Below, piece after piece: positions 35,950 through 50,200 of a stretch of DNA of 64,000 nucleotides. The stretch is taken from the NCBI GenBank assembly GCA_900491605.1, contig UESW01003900.1, positions 59,447 to 123,446 on the forward strand, given 5' to 3'. The position numbers were made by a program, and so were the translations under genes. A model generated the notes under the pieces. It ran no database searches. It was given only the letters and a program-made list of their open reading frames with translations, and was not told the origin of the DNA. The DNA is from Calamus simplicifolius (taxonomy: Eukaryota; Streptophyta; Magnoliopsida; Arecales; Arecaceae). How positions within the stretch are numbered: the stretch's first letter is position 1; each line of letters opens with the position of its first letter.

Positions 35950-36837
35950 TGGCTAACTGACATAGAAGCATGGTGTGATCAAAAGGATAGAGATGAACTA
36001 GCATTTCTCTTGATCAAGAGTAGTAAATTCAAAGAAAAAAGAGGACAGGAGTGAACCTTAGTTGATTCATTGATCTACAATTTATAGACTGAAGCGGCTA
36101 TCACCATCATGTTGCCCTTGTTTTGAGTTCTATTAATATCAGAGATCCTACATATTAGGGTAGGGAAATTTGTTTAGAACATCTTCCAAGATGGTGATCA
36201 CGTGCACTTAGGCATCTAGCTTTTGTGGACAAAGAGGCAGTGGATTCCAATATGTTGATCAGGAAATGTGAATAGCCCTAGGTAGTTTTAAGCAGGAGTA
36301 GCTAAGAAGGATAATTGCATAGTACAATTACACTTAAATACACGAATGTACTAATGGTGCTTCGTATTATAGTGCTTTGTATTATATCTAAAATGCAGTA
36401 ACATAAAAATTAAAGGAAGTAGAAGGTTATGCTAAATCAAATATTGTATAGATTGATTTGTCAGAACAAGAACTTTATCGACAAGCACCGAAAAGTTTCT
36501 TTACTTTTTCCGGGATGGTGAGGTATCCACAACATAATGTTCTTGTAGTTTTTCCCTTGTTTTCTTTTGGAGGCTTATTACCTTCCAAATACTTTTTCCG
36601 GCTCCTTCTCTCGTCACCATTCACTGCATTATTGTTTCCTAATTATTATCTTTAACTTATTTCAAGAAAAAGAAAAACATATGTAAGCTAAAACATGAAT
36701 ACATACATTTCAATGTCAAATCTTTAACATTATTTCCAAGAGAAACACGAGCAACCTAAAGATCCATTAAATTATTGACGAGGAATTTAAGAGAACAAAT
36801 TACGACTGGAAAAGTATTGCTTTATAAGCTTATATGC
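35950..36837. other. Region downstream of the xylanase gene
   Basis: I see no supported gene. It includes the presumed 3' untranslated region of the xylanase gene (minus strand, just left of 36838). Several AATAAT-like motifs there (for example near 36765 and 36730) could serve polyadenylation, but none is decisive. Confidence 0.4.
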
Positions 36838-37182
36838 TTAGACGTGGACTCGAAGGATTGCTCCATCTAGAGACCTTGGTTCCACTTTCAAGATTTGCAC
36901 TGATGAAGAATTTACTGTTGGATGGGTTATCTTCATTTCATACTCTCCTTGGAAGATCTGGGTCTGGAAGAAGCCATCACTGTCTGTTTTTCCCACCACA
37001 TGGCTAGACTTCCATTCCGCTAGCAGCTTGTCTACAACATCTCCAGTTTGAAGGTTCTTGAAATTGCTGTCTGTTAGGCACATTACGTTGCAACCCTTTG
37101 GATGCCATGCTGCCCAAATCACAATTCCTTGAACAGCTGGATGTGAGAAAGCCTCTCTCAAGATTTCCTCCAAGTAATTTTC
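36838..37182 (-). CDS. Xylanase exon 7
   Basis: It encodes residues 457-570, starting ENYLEEILREAF after acceptor CAG and ending HV-stop. It completes the GH10 barrel (IVIWAAWHPKGCNVMCLTD) and adds the C-terminal beta-rich tail (GEYEMKITHP). Confidence 0.92.
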   Translation of the reverse strand, partial: ENYLEEILREAFSHPAVQGIVIWAAWHPKGCNVMCLTDSNFKNLQTGDVVDKLLAEWKSSHVVGKTDSDGFFQTQIFQGEYEMKITHPTVNSSSVQILKVEPRSLDGAILRVHV

Positions 37183-40100
37183 CTGTTAGCAACTTTTGGA
37201 TCTTAGAAATATAATTGCATTCTTTTAAACTCTTGTTTTCTTGGTGCTAGTACAGAAGAGGTTGAGGGGATTGCTACGAGGACATACCTGGTTTGGGTCA
37301 CTTTTGACGTCAACTTCTGTCAACCAAATGGGCACGTTGGCCTTGTTGAGAGTATCCAGAGTAGATCTCATGTATGGAATATTTGGCATACCGAAGTGGC
37401 CCTCCAGTCCTATTGCCATATTTTTATAATTCTCAGGGTAAGAAGACTGAATCTCTTTCAGCTTCTCAAGGTACTTGCCTGGTGTCGATGCCGTGTCCTC
37501 AGGCTCCTCCAAGGTATTGTAGTCATTCAGGAACATTAGGGTGCCAGGGTCAACCTGATGTGCCTTCTGGTAGAAGATGTTAGAGGCATCTTTCCCAAGC
37601 CTGTCCTCAAATAATGAGAAATGAAGATTCTCATTAACAACATCCCAAGCAATGAGTTGGCCTTTGTATCTCGACATCAAAGAATTAAGTCGCTTGTCAG
37701 CTGCATTCCAGAGGTCTGTGTTGGAGAGTGGCCGCACCCAGTCTTGCTGGTACTTAGGATCGTCCCAAAAGATATTGTGCCCTCTGATGGCAATGTTCTT
37801 GTCCTTTGCAAAGGCAACCATGGCATCAGGCGCAGAATAATCCTCCTTGCCCTGAACATACTCGGTGGAGTACCATTTCATCTCATTCTCAAAGGTGGCC
37901 ACAGTGAAGCGGGAGGTAAACCAATTCTGGTATGCGGCATTGTTGAGGATAGTCTTGGCAATGGCGCAACCAAATGGAAATCCTGGCCTAGTCTGCTTGA
38001 TAGAGATTGTTGAACCAGCAAGGCTGTTGCCTTGGACATCAACAGCCTGGAACCTCACTGTCTTCTTGCGAGTCTGGATAAATTGAATTTGATACGTTGA
38101 GCTCGAAGTATTTTAGGAAGAATATATCAACCAGTTTATTGCAATGTGGTGGGTGCTGGATGATGATTTGGACGTACCTCGTCAATACTCTTGGCTTGAT
38201 CGGCTCTCCATTCATCTTTGGTGAATGGTTGCAATGACACACTGTCCACCCATATCTCCACAGTTGTGTTTTCACTCTGCGGCAGCGAAAGAATCTTGTT
38301 GGTGAATATTCTAGAACATCTGTTAGACTTTAGAGCATAGTTCATTATGTTTTTAGGATGGTATTTGATTCATTGTAATAAATTATTATCAAGAATTTTA
38401 TATTTAAATTTATACTTAACAATCAGATTCAAGAATGAAAATTTATCATATTCAATTTATAATAACAAATACGATAATCAGTTTACCATGCTTTTAAATT
38501 TTATTGTAAACTTTTTTTTTTTTAAGTGGTCCTCTCTTCTTTTGTTACAATATAAAATGTCCTTATAAAAATCAAGATTTCTTTATAAACTAATTTTATG
38601 ATATTATATATCAAAATATGATAATATATATATAATATATTTATAATATTATTAAATAATTTAATATAAAAGAAGGTCATAATTATTATATACACATATA
38701 ATCGGATTTAAAATATTAAATATTTAAGATTAAATATAAATTTAATTTATATATTTATATATTTTCTTGTTTAAATAAAATATATAATCAAACTAAGTAT
38801 TGTTAAATATTTATATAAAAGTTAAGAGCATAATTTAAGATTACTAGACTTTAATAATTTTAAATACTCATCTTTTAGATGAAAATTGGATTATCATGCT
38901 TTGTAGCAATCTTAGATTACCAAAATCAAGTATTGCTGCTTCAATTACAATGTCTAATTGCCCAACATGATAATCTATATAATAATCTCAGCTTACTAAG
39001 GTAAATTACCACAAACCAAATGGCCTTTTAAAAAAAAAATTTACCTTAGTTATGTTTCATGGATCAAATATTGTTTTCCTTTCCCTTTATGGAAGCGATG
39101 TTTCAAGTTTGATAGAATCTTAAATAGTTGATCTCCGGTTGCATGAGTTTTATACATATTTAATTCTAATGTCTTCAAGATTATATTGACTTTTAATAAC
39201 ACATTCGCATGATTTGGGAAAAAAAAAAGGATGTTAGAATTTTGATTTTCAAAATAACTAACCATATGTGGCAGTTACTCATCTTGATCCTTGAAAGGCA
39301 GTTATAAGATTTATATCTTTGGCTATTTGGTTTCTTCAGCACATCATTTTACTTTCATATATAACATAGAACTAGGCACAAATTGATAAGTCCTTTGTCT
39401 TTACATTATTTAATTCCAACCATTAACTTTATACTTTCTCATGAAAAGCCAATGCTTTCACACACACCCTCTCTATAGTACCATCTCATCTCTCTTCCCA
39501 ATAATACATTACTTTTTTATTGCTATTTTTATTGTTATTGTTATCCCGGTTGTTATTATTTATTTCATTATTAATTTTTACAAAGAGTGTAGGTATTGGC
39601 ATGCAATACTTTTGAGGTGCAACATAAAGGGTGGACAGTGTAAAAGCCTTATATCCTGAAGACTATTCTTTTTTGAAAATCTACTTCCATAATAAGGAAA
39701 TAATCATCTTTAAGAAAGTTGTTCAACTAACCCAAATTTTATTTACATTCTTGCATGTTTTCCTTAATAATTGTAGGTAAAGTTCCAAATAGTTTAAGGA
39801 CAATTAGTTTTCTTAACAATAGCCACTCATGTGACAATCAAAACTCTCACGTATGAAGTTAAAGTTTTAGATCAATTTGATGGACATAATTTCAAGAGAT
39901 AAACCTTTTTTCTTCCTTACATATAAAAGGTGGCATACATGCTTTGGACATCATGTCTAGAAAATTTTTTCAAAATGATTTTACCAAACAAAAGTAACCA
40001 CACAGTTGGAGAGTGACTATATATAGAGAGAAATGATCTTGGGTACTATATGTCCAACAATTTATCTGATATCTATTGATAGCATCAAACCACATTAAAA

Positions 40101-43100
40101 TTGTAAAATTTACTCCAAGTAAAATTTAACTAAAGGCAAAAAAAAATAGATCGTATTGAATTAACAAGTGCATTGAGTTTAAGTTAATTCATGAGAAGAC
40201 TATTATGAAGCAAACTCAAGAAATGATTCATGTGAAGGAAGACATTGCTGCAAGTAAGGAACCAGTGATTGAGAATTTTCAAGTGTGTACTATCATTAGC
40301 AATTTACCTTTATCTTGAAAGGTCTATCAACAATATTTAGCATAAGTAATATCATCAAAATTTGAAATAATTAATTCAAAAACTACAAATGGAGAAAAAG
40401 ATATCTAAATGAGATAAATTGAAGGAAACACAAAATCAAATTAGTCATTCCTATTTTGGCACTAATAACATGAATTTGGTAGACAAATTTGATCCAAATA
40501 AAATCAAAATAGCTTAAAAGGACAAGATAAAGGCTCGATAGAAGGAGGGTAAATTTTTAAATAAAAATGATAATATCAAGAAAAGAAAAGAAAAGAAAAT
40601 TCCAAGGATCTTAGTTTTATATGTAGAAAATTTTGTTATATAGCCAAAAAGCATCTGTATCTAAAAGGCCGACAAAAATGAACTCAACTCAACTAAGCCT
40701 TTTCCCAACTATATGGGGCTGACAAAAATAACATGAAGCTAATATTTTAGAGTCATTTATGGTTAACATAGATATAGATTACGGATAAAAATTTATTATG
40801 TGATTTCTTATTTGAATATGTTCAAATCCTACAAAATCTTTAAAGATGATAATAAACTTTACATGAAAAATGTATCTATAATATAGCATATAAAAGCATG
40901 CTTGCTTTTATTGTTTTGCTTTGCTTTGTTCTACTTATTAGTTAAGGCAATACATGTTCTCATTTAAGGATGTAAGGCATATTTTCATCAAGAAATATTT
41001 GCTATAAGCTACCTTATCACGTCTTTTTTTATGGTATCAACAAGACAGAGCTGTGACATCAACTTCATACACACTTTCTTTTTATATCAAAAGAAAGCTT
41101 ATATATGTTCCATCTTGGAAAAATGAGGATTCCGTGTCAAAGAAAAGCTGTTCAAGTTAGGAATTGAGGTGAAAAGTGTCTCTATATAAAATTGAGATTG
41201 AGTGGGTGTTCAGTCTATTGCAAATGTGAAAGCTATGAAAATCATGCATTGAATGGATGCTTACGTATTGAGAAGGAAGAATGCTTTCATAGGCATGAAT
41301 TTTCAACTTTGGTTGAGAAGAAACTCACTCAAAAAATATGCTTCATGTCTCTAAAAGTCTTATTATCTATATATTATTAAGTCATCATGATTTTCTTGTT
41401 ATGTTTAAAAATCATCAAATGACCACATCTAAAAAGGGACAATTTACCAAAAAAGTTTTGCTAACAATAAAGTATCTCTTCAGCACCTTAAATAACTTAT
41501 GTGGTAATTTGCATGATATTTGATATTGTAGATTAGGTTGTATTAATAAAATACAATAAATGAATTGGCATCATAATTGATACCTAAAACTAACAGTATT
41601 ATATCTTCTTTCAAATGCAAATGTCAGCTAAGAGATCATTTAAATTAGTAACTAAATCTTCTTATATTTTAAATTTTCTTATAAATTTTATTGATTATTA
41701 TTCGGAATTCATTTATGTATACTTATTAAAAACTAAAGATGAGCTTTAGAAAAGTTTGAAATTTAAGATGATGAAATAGAAAATCAATTAAGAATAATAA
41801 TCAGAATATTTAGAAGTGATAAAGGGGAAGAATGCTTGCCTATTGAATTTGTAAAATTTTATGAAAAAAAATGAAATAATACCTCAAACTGATGTGGTTC
41901 ATGATTTAACTCCAACAATATAGTATAGCAAAATGAAAAAAATAGAATAGTAATAAAAATTGTTAGTGCAATGTTAATTGGCTCTAATTCACCATGTAAT
42001 TTGCGGAGAGAAACGTTATTGACCACTAGTCATATTTGTAATAAATATTACATGAAGATTTTACACCATATAAACTATAAAAAATAAAAAATCAATAAAA
42101 ATGACTTTAGAGCATTTGGATGTCTTGCATATGCTTTAGATCCTTCAAAACTAAAAAAATAAAATAAAACCGGTTCTAAGTATAAAAAAATCTAAATTCC
42201 TTGACTGTAGTAAAAAAAAAGTTGATAGATTTTTAAATATTAAGATAGACATCATAATTGAAACTATGTTTGCTTAATTTTTTGAATATTTACAAATTAA
42301 TATCCTAAGTCATTTTGTATTGAGAAAGAATTAGATAAGAATAAACAAGAAAATATAAATTTTATTTCTTCACAAGTTGAAGAGAAGAAAACTTAAATGA
42401 CCAATTAATCTACAATGGAATTTGAAAATTTAAAAGAATTAGAATTTAGAAGAAAGAAAAAAGAAAAAGTTGAAAAAAAGGGGTCTACCGTGGTTGTCTT
42501 TAACATAAAATATCCTAAAAATTATAATGAAGCTATAATCTCTATTTGATGATGACAAATACAATGAAGTAATGAATAAGATTAAATGCATTAATGATAA
42601 GAATACTGGGACATCAACAAATATATTACTTAATAGTAAAACTTTAAAACATAAATGAGTGTTGAAAAAGAATTAAAATTTATGGAAGTATAGATGGTTA
42701 TAAAGCAAGATTAGTAATTAAATGATTTAAACAAAAGAAGGGAATACACTATTTTGAAACCTTTTCTCTAACCGTTAATTTGACATATACAAAAACAATC
42801 TTATTAATAGCTTCAATATATAATTTAAAGATATATCAATTAAAAATAAAAAATAATTTTAAATGAAGTTGAAAACATTTGATATGAAAACTTAATGAGC
42901 CTTTATATGATCTTAAACAAACTCTAAGACAATGAAATAAAAATAGTTATATTTTTACCAAAGGTATTCAAAATTCTTGTGTAATGATAATTTTTATACT
43001 AATAATTTATTAGTCTTTGCTTCAAACAATATATTCATAAATAGTATTAAAAAAATATTTTTTCAAGTATTTGAAGCTAGATATTTAGGCCTATTAATCT

Positions 43101-44232
43101 AATTTTAGGTAATAAAATAATTAGGCACGATCATAAAATAATTTATCTCAATCACAATTAAATTGTGAAATCTTAAGAAAATTTAATTATTTTGATTATA
43201 CTCTAGTAGTTCTCTTTTAGATTCTCTTTATACTTTATTATTACATAATGAAGAACTAGTCATGAACCAAAATAAGCTAAAATCATTAGATGTTTAATAT
43301 ATTTAATAAATTGTACTAGAGTAGATATAATATTTGAAGATGGTAAGATAAATAGATTTACTCATAATTCTTAAATGTGCTGGGAAAAAACTAAGAGTTT
43401 TAAGGTATATATGGTAAAGCACTTTGAATTTTGGTTTATATGACTCTATCATTGAATTATTTTTAGAATATTATAGTGATGCAAATTGGACTTTTGGTAA
43501 GGTAGATTTTAAGTCTACAAACTTGATATATGGATAAACTACTGGTTAATCATTCAAAAAGCAAACATACAAATAAAATATTTTTGATCAATGGAGGTAG
43601 AATATGTGATTATGTCACTAGGAGATAAAGATATAATTTGAATGAGGTGATTTCAGAGAGATATTTTCTTTATAAATAGACCAATGAAACTAGTAATATA
43701 TTGTGATAACAAGGTAGCTTTATCTAAAAACTATTGCAACTAATGGCCATTTTATGATAATAAGGTAGCTATTCATTTGGGAAATAACAATATATTCATA
43801 ATAATTCTAAACAAATTTTAAGAAATATTATTATATTAGAAAACTAGAAATAATGGATAAAGTCATGTTAAAATATCATTGATGAGATATTAATTGACCC
43901 TCTGACTTAAGCCATATCAAGAGATGATACGGAAAACCTCTTGAGAAGTAAGATTATTAGTAGTATAATAGAATTACCATGGTTGTAACCTACTCTTAAA
44001 GCCATATCAGTTGAATATCTTAAGCTAAGAATTTAAAGATAATTTAATCATAAGTGCATCAAGTTGGGTTTGTGGTGAGATTTTATAGAAAATTCTATTT
44101 CCATGAGCACGCTTGTATTTGTATGGAGGTCAAGATTGCTTCCTATAGATTTTACTTGCAAGCTCTTAATACTTATGAATGCATGACAAAGAGTATGACT
44201 TTTAAAGCAATCTTTTAAAAATACCAATACCC

Positions 44233-44280
<48 letters not shown>

Positions 44281-47200
44281 GCTATAAATAATTTCATTAA
44301 TAAGATTAGGGTTTAATCCTATTGTTCTTCAAGCTTAATAAGATATGTTTAAACTATAAGTTAAGTTGTTTTCTACTTGTAGCATTACATCATGCTAATA
44401 CATATATATTTATTAATTTTGAAAATGGTTAATGATTGTTAATATTTTGATTTTTAAAATAACTAGTCATTTATGATAGTTACATTGTTTTTTGGTTATA
44501 AAAAATAATTAGACTTTATGAAAGACAATACTTTGATCATCAATGTTGAATAGATTCAGATCCAAAGGAAAGCTACTCATCCAAATCTTAGGTTCATCCA
44601 AAATACAAGCTAAATCAGCAAGATAGTTACGCTCATAACTATTGGGAGGCAATTATATGTTTTTAAACTTTAGCCATTTGATTTCTTTATCAGGGACATC
44701 ATTCCACTTGCATGCATACAATTAGAAAACTCCAATTTATTCCCTTTATCTAAACATTCACTCTCATACCCTACCTCTTCCACATTAAAAAAAAGAAGGC
44801 GAATACTCTCTCACACACTTTCTCTCTACCATAACAACTTATCTTTCTTTACAAAAAAATACTATACACTCTTTATTGTTATTTTATAATTATTATATGA
44901 TTAGTGTTGAGGGGTAAAATCATCATTACATTAATATCCGTGCGAGGCGGTTAAGGCTAACCTCCTCCCTCTGGCTCCTCCGGGCTTCCGTAGCTCGGCC
45001 CTTCCGGGCTTCCGTAGCTCGGCCCCCTCCGGGCTTCCGTAGCTCGGCCCCTCCGGGCTTCCGCTCGGCCCTCCGGGCTTCCGTAGCTCGGCCCCTCCGG
45101 GCTTCCGTAGTCAGCCCCTTCCGGGCTTCCGTAGCTCGGCCCCTTCCGGGCTTCGGGCTTCCGTAGCTCGGCCCCTTCCGGGCTTCCGTAGCTCGGCGGG
45201 CTTCCGTAGCTCGGGGCTTCCGTAGCTCCGGCTTCCCTCGGCTCCGGGCTTCCGTAGCTCGGCCCCCTCCGGGCTTCCGTAGCTCGGCTCCCTCCGGGCT
45301 TCCATGGCTCGGCCCCTCCGGGCTTCCGTAGCTCGGCTCCGGGCTTCCGTAGCTCGGCTCCCTCGGGCTTCCATAGCTCGGCCCCTTCCGGGCTTTCGTA
45401 GCTCGGCTCCCTCCGGGCTTCCGTAGCTCGGCTCCCTCCGGGCTTCCGGCTCGGCCCCTCCGGGCTTACCCTCCGGGCTTCCGTAGCTCGGCCCCTCCGG
45501 GCTTCCGCTCGGCTCCGGGCTTCCGTAGCTCGGCTTCCTAGCTTCCCTATCCATAGCTCGGCCCCTCCGGGCTTCCATAGCTCGGCTGCGATCCGCAACC
45601 TAACACTTACCTCCGCGGAACCTGACGCGGGAGAGCCCGAGCCTACCAGAACGGCATCCTAGACAAGGAATCATGTCGGACGTGGCCTAAAGCCTATCAT
45701 AACCGCCCCAGGCCTACTCAACCAGATCTCGAGACATCAAGGAGCTCTCCCAGCCGTCGATCCCTAACAAACAGGGTACGGATTCTAACGGCCCCACAAC
45801 GGCCTGATTCTGTCCGTCTCCGTATCGTAACAACCTCCGAACCTTCCAGAAAGCGCTCAAGACCCAGGTGACAGTCTATAAATATCAGACAGATTCCCTC
45901 AGGTACGCGACTCTGACGCATCACTCACTCTCTCTCTCTCCCGGCAGCTCGTCGGTGCTCCTGCCCTCTGGAGCCTCCGATTGCCCCCCCGGAGAGGTCT
46001 CCCGGAGAGATCCACCTCCCCACTGTCTGGTTGATCGCCGATTCCTTCTCCACTGACTTGAGCGTCGGAGGGCCTTCCGCGGAGGACCACCCCCAGCGTC
46101 CCCCCGCGTGTGGGCTTCTTTTGCAGGTCCGCCGCCCCCTCTCCCTGGAGATCGACCGCGCCCGAGTCGGAGGACGGATCCCGGCGGCAACAGATTGGCG
46201 CTAGAGGAAGGGCCTCAAGTCCCATTAAAACTTGAAGAAAGGAGACAAGGATCTAATCCGGAGAAGAACCTCTCCAATGGCCAACCGGAGAAGAGCAACC
46301 TCTGATGCCCAAGATCAGGTCGCCTCCCAGAGGCCTGATCCGACTGGCGCCACAGCGCCACAACCCCCACCTGTCGAGACTCCGTCGCCGCCTGCCATCC
46401 CGGTGACCCAGGACCAGTTCGCTACGCTGGTCCAACAAGTCCAGGCCCTTACCCACCTGGTCCAGGAGCGCCTTGCAGCTCCTCCTGCTTCGCATCCTCA
46501 GAAGGAGGCGGCGATTCCTTCTTCGCCGGGCCTCCTCCTCTGATCCGTGAATCCGCGGATCCCCCACATCGCCCCAGGGGGGACAAACCGGTCCCGCGAC
46601 CGGTTATGATAGAGATCCTCCCAGATCTCGGCGAGCCCGCTCCCTCTCCCCGGCGACGTCTCACCATGATTCGACGCCATCCTTGCGATTCTCCGCCCAG
46701 CTCCTCCTCTACCGGTGAAGAGGAGATCCGCCGTCAGATCCAGGAGATGCGTCAGGAGCTGACGCCGCCAAGCAGACCCATCTGCCCAGCCCAAGGCGGA
46801 GCAGGGCATCCCTTTCTCTAAGGGGATCATGGAGGAAGTGATTCCCTCCCATGTCAAACTACCAGCCGTCGAGCCCTATCACGGCTCCACTGACCCGGAC
46901 GACCATCTCAGTAGCTTCCGGTCAATAATGATGTTCCACGGAGCATCTGATGCGGTCCTCTGCCGCGCCTTCCCATCCACCCTCAGAGGATCCGCCCGAA
47001 CCTGGTTCAACGCCTTGAAACCAGGTTCCATTGATTCATTCGACGAGCTGAGCCACCTTTTTATTGGCCAGTTCGTCAGCAGCCGCCGCCACCGACGAAG
47101 ATCCGACTCCCTCTCCGAAGTCAAGCAGAGAGAGGGGGAGTCCTTGAGGAATTACCTTGGCCGTTTCAACAAGGCCATGTTGGAGGTGGACCACCTTAAT

Positions 47201-50200
47201 CATGAGGTGGCTATGTCCGCCCTAGGGGGAGTTTCGAAGGAGAGCGACTTCTACCTGGCAATGGAGGTCAGCTACCCCCCATGTCTCTCTGATATGATGG
47301 CCCTTGCGGACAAATACGCTAGGGTCGAGGAATCGCGGAGGATGCCCGCGCTGAGCAGCGAAGAAGCAAGAGCCCAAAGCCCCGACAGGCACCGTCCCGC
47401 CCGTCGGCCAAGTCCGCCTCGCCGCCAAAGAGTCCCTCCGCTGCCGCCAAGGAATCGCTCCCGGAGTCCTCCCAGGCGATTCGATCGCTACACTCCGCTG
47501 ACTGTGCCCCGGGCGCAAATCCTCATGGAGATAGAGCGCCAGCTTCCCCGGCCAGTACCTCTCCGAGGGAACCCGACCCGAAGAGATCCGCCAAGTACTG
47601 CCGCTACCATAGGGAGCACGGCCATGACACTGAAGAATGCTGGCAGCTGAAGAATGAGATTGAGAGACTGATCCGGCGGGGACGGCTGGACCAGTTCAGG
47701 AGGGCACCCGAGCCACACAAGGAGGTGACCGCCAGCCCGAGCTCCAACAACCTCCTCCTCCACCAAATCCGCCCGTAATTGGCCGCATCAACATGATTGA
47801 AGAGGCCGGCGGATCGAGCCCCAGGGGCGGCGGTGAGGATCGGTGCCAAAGAAGGCACGGACGGGCGAACTCTCCTTCTCGACGATGATCTTCTGGGATA
47901 CAGCTCCCCATGATGACGCACTAGTTGTATCCCTTAATTTGAACAATTATGATGTAAGCCGAATCCTCGTTGATAGTGGAAGCTCGGTAAACGTTTTGTA
48001 CCTCGGTGTGTTTGCCAGGATGAAATTGCTCATGGAAAACCTTCGAGCCGTGGATTCCACCCTGATGGGATTCACCGGCGACGTCATCATCCCGGAAGGA
48101 ATCGTCACCCTGACGGTCCGCGCGGGAACCTGGCCCCTTGTGACCATTGTACAGACCGATTTCCTAGTGACCGACCTCAGTCCCCATACAACGCCATATT
48201 CGGCAGGCCGGCTTGATGTCCCTCAAGGCAGTTGTCTCTATCCCGCATCTGTCTATGAAGTTCCCCACCGAGCAAGGAGTTGGAGTGGTTCGGGGAAGTC
48301 AGGCCATGGCTCGGCAATGTTTCGTTACGAGCCTTCAGTCTAGAATGCCCGAAGTTGACGGGCTAGACGCTCGCGAAGACTTCGCCGAACAACGGGGAGA
48401 ACCGGCAGAGGAATTGGAGGAAGTACCATTGGACGAAGCTCGCCCGACCGAACCGCAAGGATCGGGTCGCTACTCAAAGGAGAGTCTCGTCACAGGCTGA
48501 TCAGATTCCTCCAAAGCAATGCGACATCTTCGCCTGGACCGCCTCCGACATGCCAGGGATTAGCCCCGAGGTCCTCGTCCATCATCTCAATGTGGACGAG
48601 ATGCACAGGCCTGTTAAGCAGAAGAAGAGAAGCTTCGCCCCAGAGCGGCAAAAAGCCATTGAAGAAGAGGTCGACAAACTCATAAAGGCCAACTTCGTCC
48701 GAGAGGTAAATTACCCAACTGGCTGTCAAATGTCGTCATGGTGAAAAAGTCGAACGGCAAATGGAGGATCTGCATCGACTTCACCGACCTCAACAAAGCC
48801 TGCCCGAAGGACAGCTTTCCCCTCCCTCGGATCGACCAGCTCGTGGACGCCACCTCAGGCCACCAAATGCTGTCATTCATGGACGCCTATTCCGGCTACA
48901 ATCAGATCCGGATGGCCCCCGAAGATGAAGAAAAGACCGCCTTCATAACCGACCGAGGTACCTACTGTTACCGTGTTATGCCTTTTGGTCTTAAAAATGC
49001 AGGAGCGACCTACCAGCGGCTGGTCAACAAGGTGTTCAAGGAGCAAATCGCCGGAACATGGAGGTGTACGTGGACGACATGCTGGTCAAAAGCAAGGAAG
49101 CGCCACGCATGTTGAGGACCTCGCGGAGAGCTTTGCACGTTGCGCAAATATGGGATGAAACTCAACCCGACCAAGTGCGCCTTCGGCGTCAACTCGGGGA
49201 AGTTCCTCGGCTTCATGGTCTCCCAGCGAGGTATCGAAGCTAACCCCCAGAAGATTCAAGCTCTCCAACAAATGGCGCCCCCAGCATCTTAAAGAGGTCC
49301 AGCGCCTAACCGGGAGGATAGCGGCCCTTAACCGCTTTGTGGCGCGGTCAGCCGAGAGATGCCTCCCCTTCTTCAAAACTCTCCGATCGGCCAAAAACTT
49401 CCAGTGGACTCCCGAGTGCCAGAAATCATTTCAAGATCTCAAGAAGTACCTCGGCTCGCCCCCACTTCTCAGTAGTCCACCCCGGGGAGACCCTGTTTCT
49501 GTACCTGGCCGTTTCAGAGGGCGCAGTTTGTTCGGTGCTGGTCAAAGAAGAAGGCAAAGTCCAGAAGCCGATCTACTATGTGAGTAGGCTGCTCCGCGAT
49601 GCGGAGACGAGGTACAGCAGGATTGAAAAGATGGTGCTGGCCTTATCACCTCAGTCCGAAAGCTACGACCATATTTCCAAGCACATTCCGTGGTCCTGAC
49701 TGACCAACCCATCAAGGCGGTGGTCCACCGTCCGGAAACATCGGGGAGAATGACCAAATGGGCCGTCGAGCTAAGCGAGCATGACATACATTTTCAGCCT
49801 CGCCCGGCCATCAAAGCCCAAGTGCTGGCCGACTTCCTCCTCGAGTGTACCATCCCGGAGGACGGCTCTACCCCAGAAAATCCCGAAGGGCCAAAGCCTG
49901 GAGCCCGGTGGCTCCTCCACGTCGACGGGTCGTCCAATGCCCATCACTCCGGTGCGGGTCTAGTTCTCACCAGTCCAGAGGGGATGATCTTTGAATATGG
50001 CGTCCGATTCTCCTTCCCGGCTTCCAACAACGAAGCCGAGTATGAAGCCCTGTTAGCCGGTCTCCGGATCGCCCGCAACCTGAAGGTGGAAAAACTCAGC
50101 GCCTTCACCGACTCTCAGCTGGTAGCCGGCCATGTTCGGGGAGAGTTTGAAGCTCGGGAGCCAAACATGATCCGATATCTCCAAGAGGTGCGTACTTCCC

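Larger units (their letters stand above)
44905..46192 (+). repeat. 5' LTR of the gypsy element
   Basis: It starts TGTTGAGGGGTAAA and ends CCCGGCGGCAACA. The first half is a 24-25-bp repeat array. The TATA box lies at 45877-45884. Confidence 0.93.

Noticed and set aside
36458..36655. Short hydrophobic plus-strand ORF downstream of the xylanase
   Set aside because: It has no context, no family and the size expected by chance in AT-rich DNA.
39232..39860. Similarity to 44437-44904 and 58854-59072 as a duplication of the gene itself
   Set aside because: Copia gag traces start right after 39850 and copia RNase H precedes 44437, so LTRs explain it better. The weak similarity past 59072 toward exon 4 is not convincing.
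44957..45598. Minus-strand ORFs with AELRKPGG repeats, and the matching ORF at 57433-58218
   Set aside because: They are translations of the 24-25-bp LTR array, with unit length and indels ignoring codon frame.
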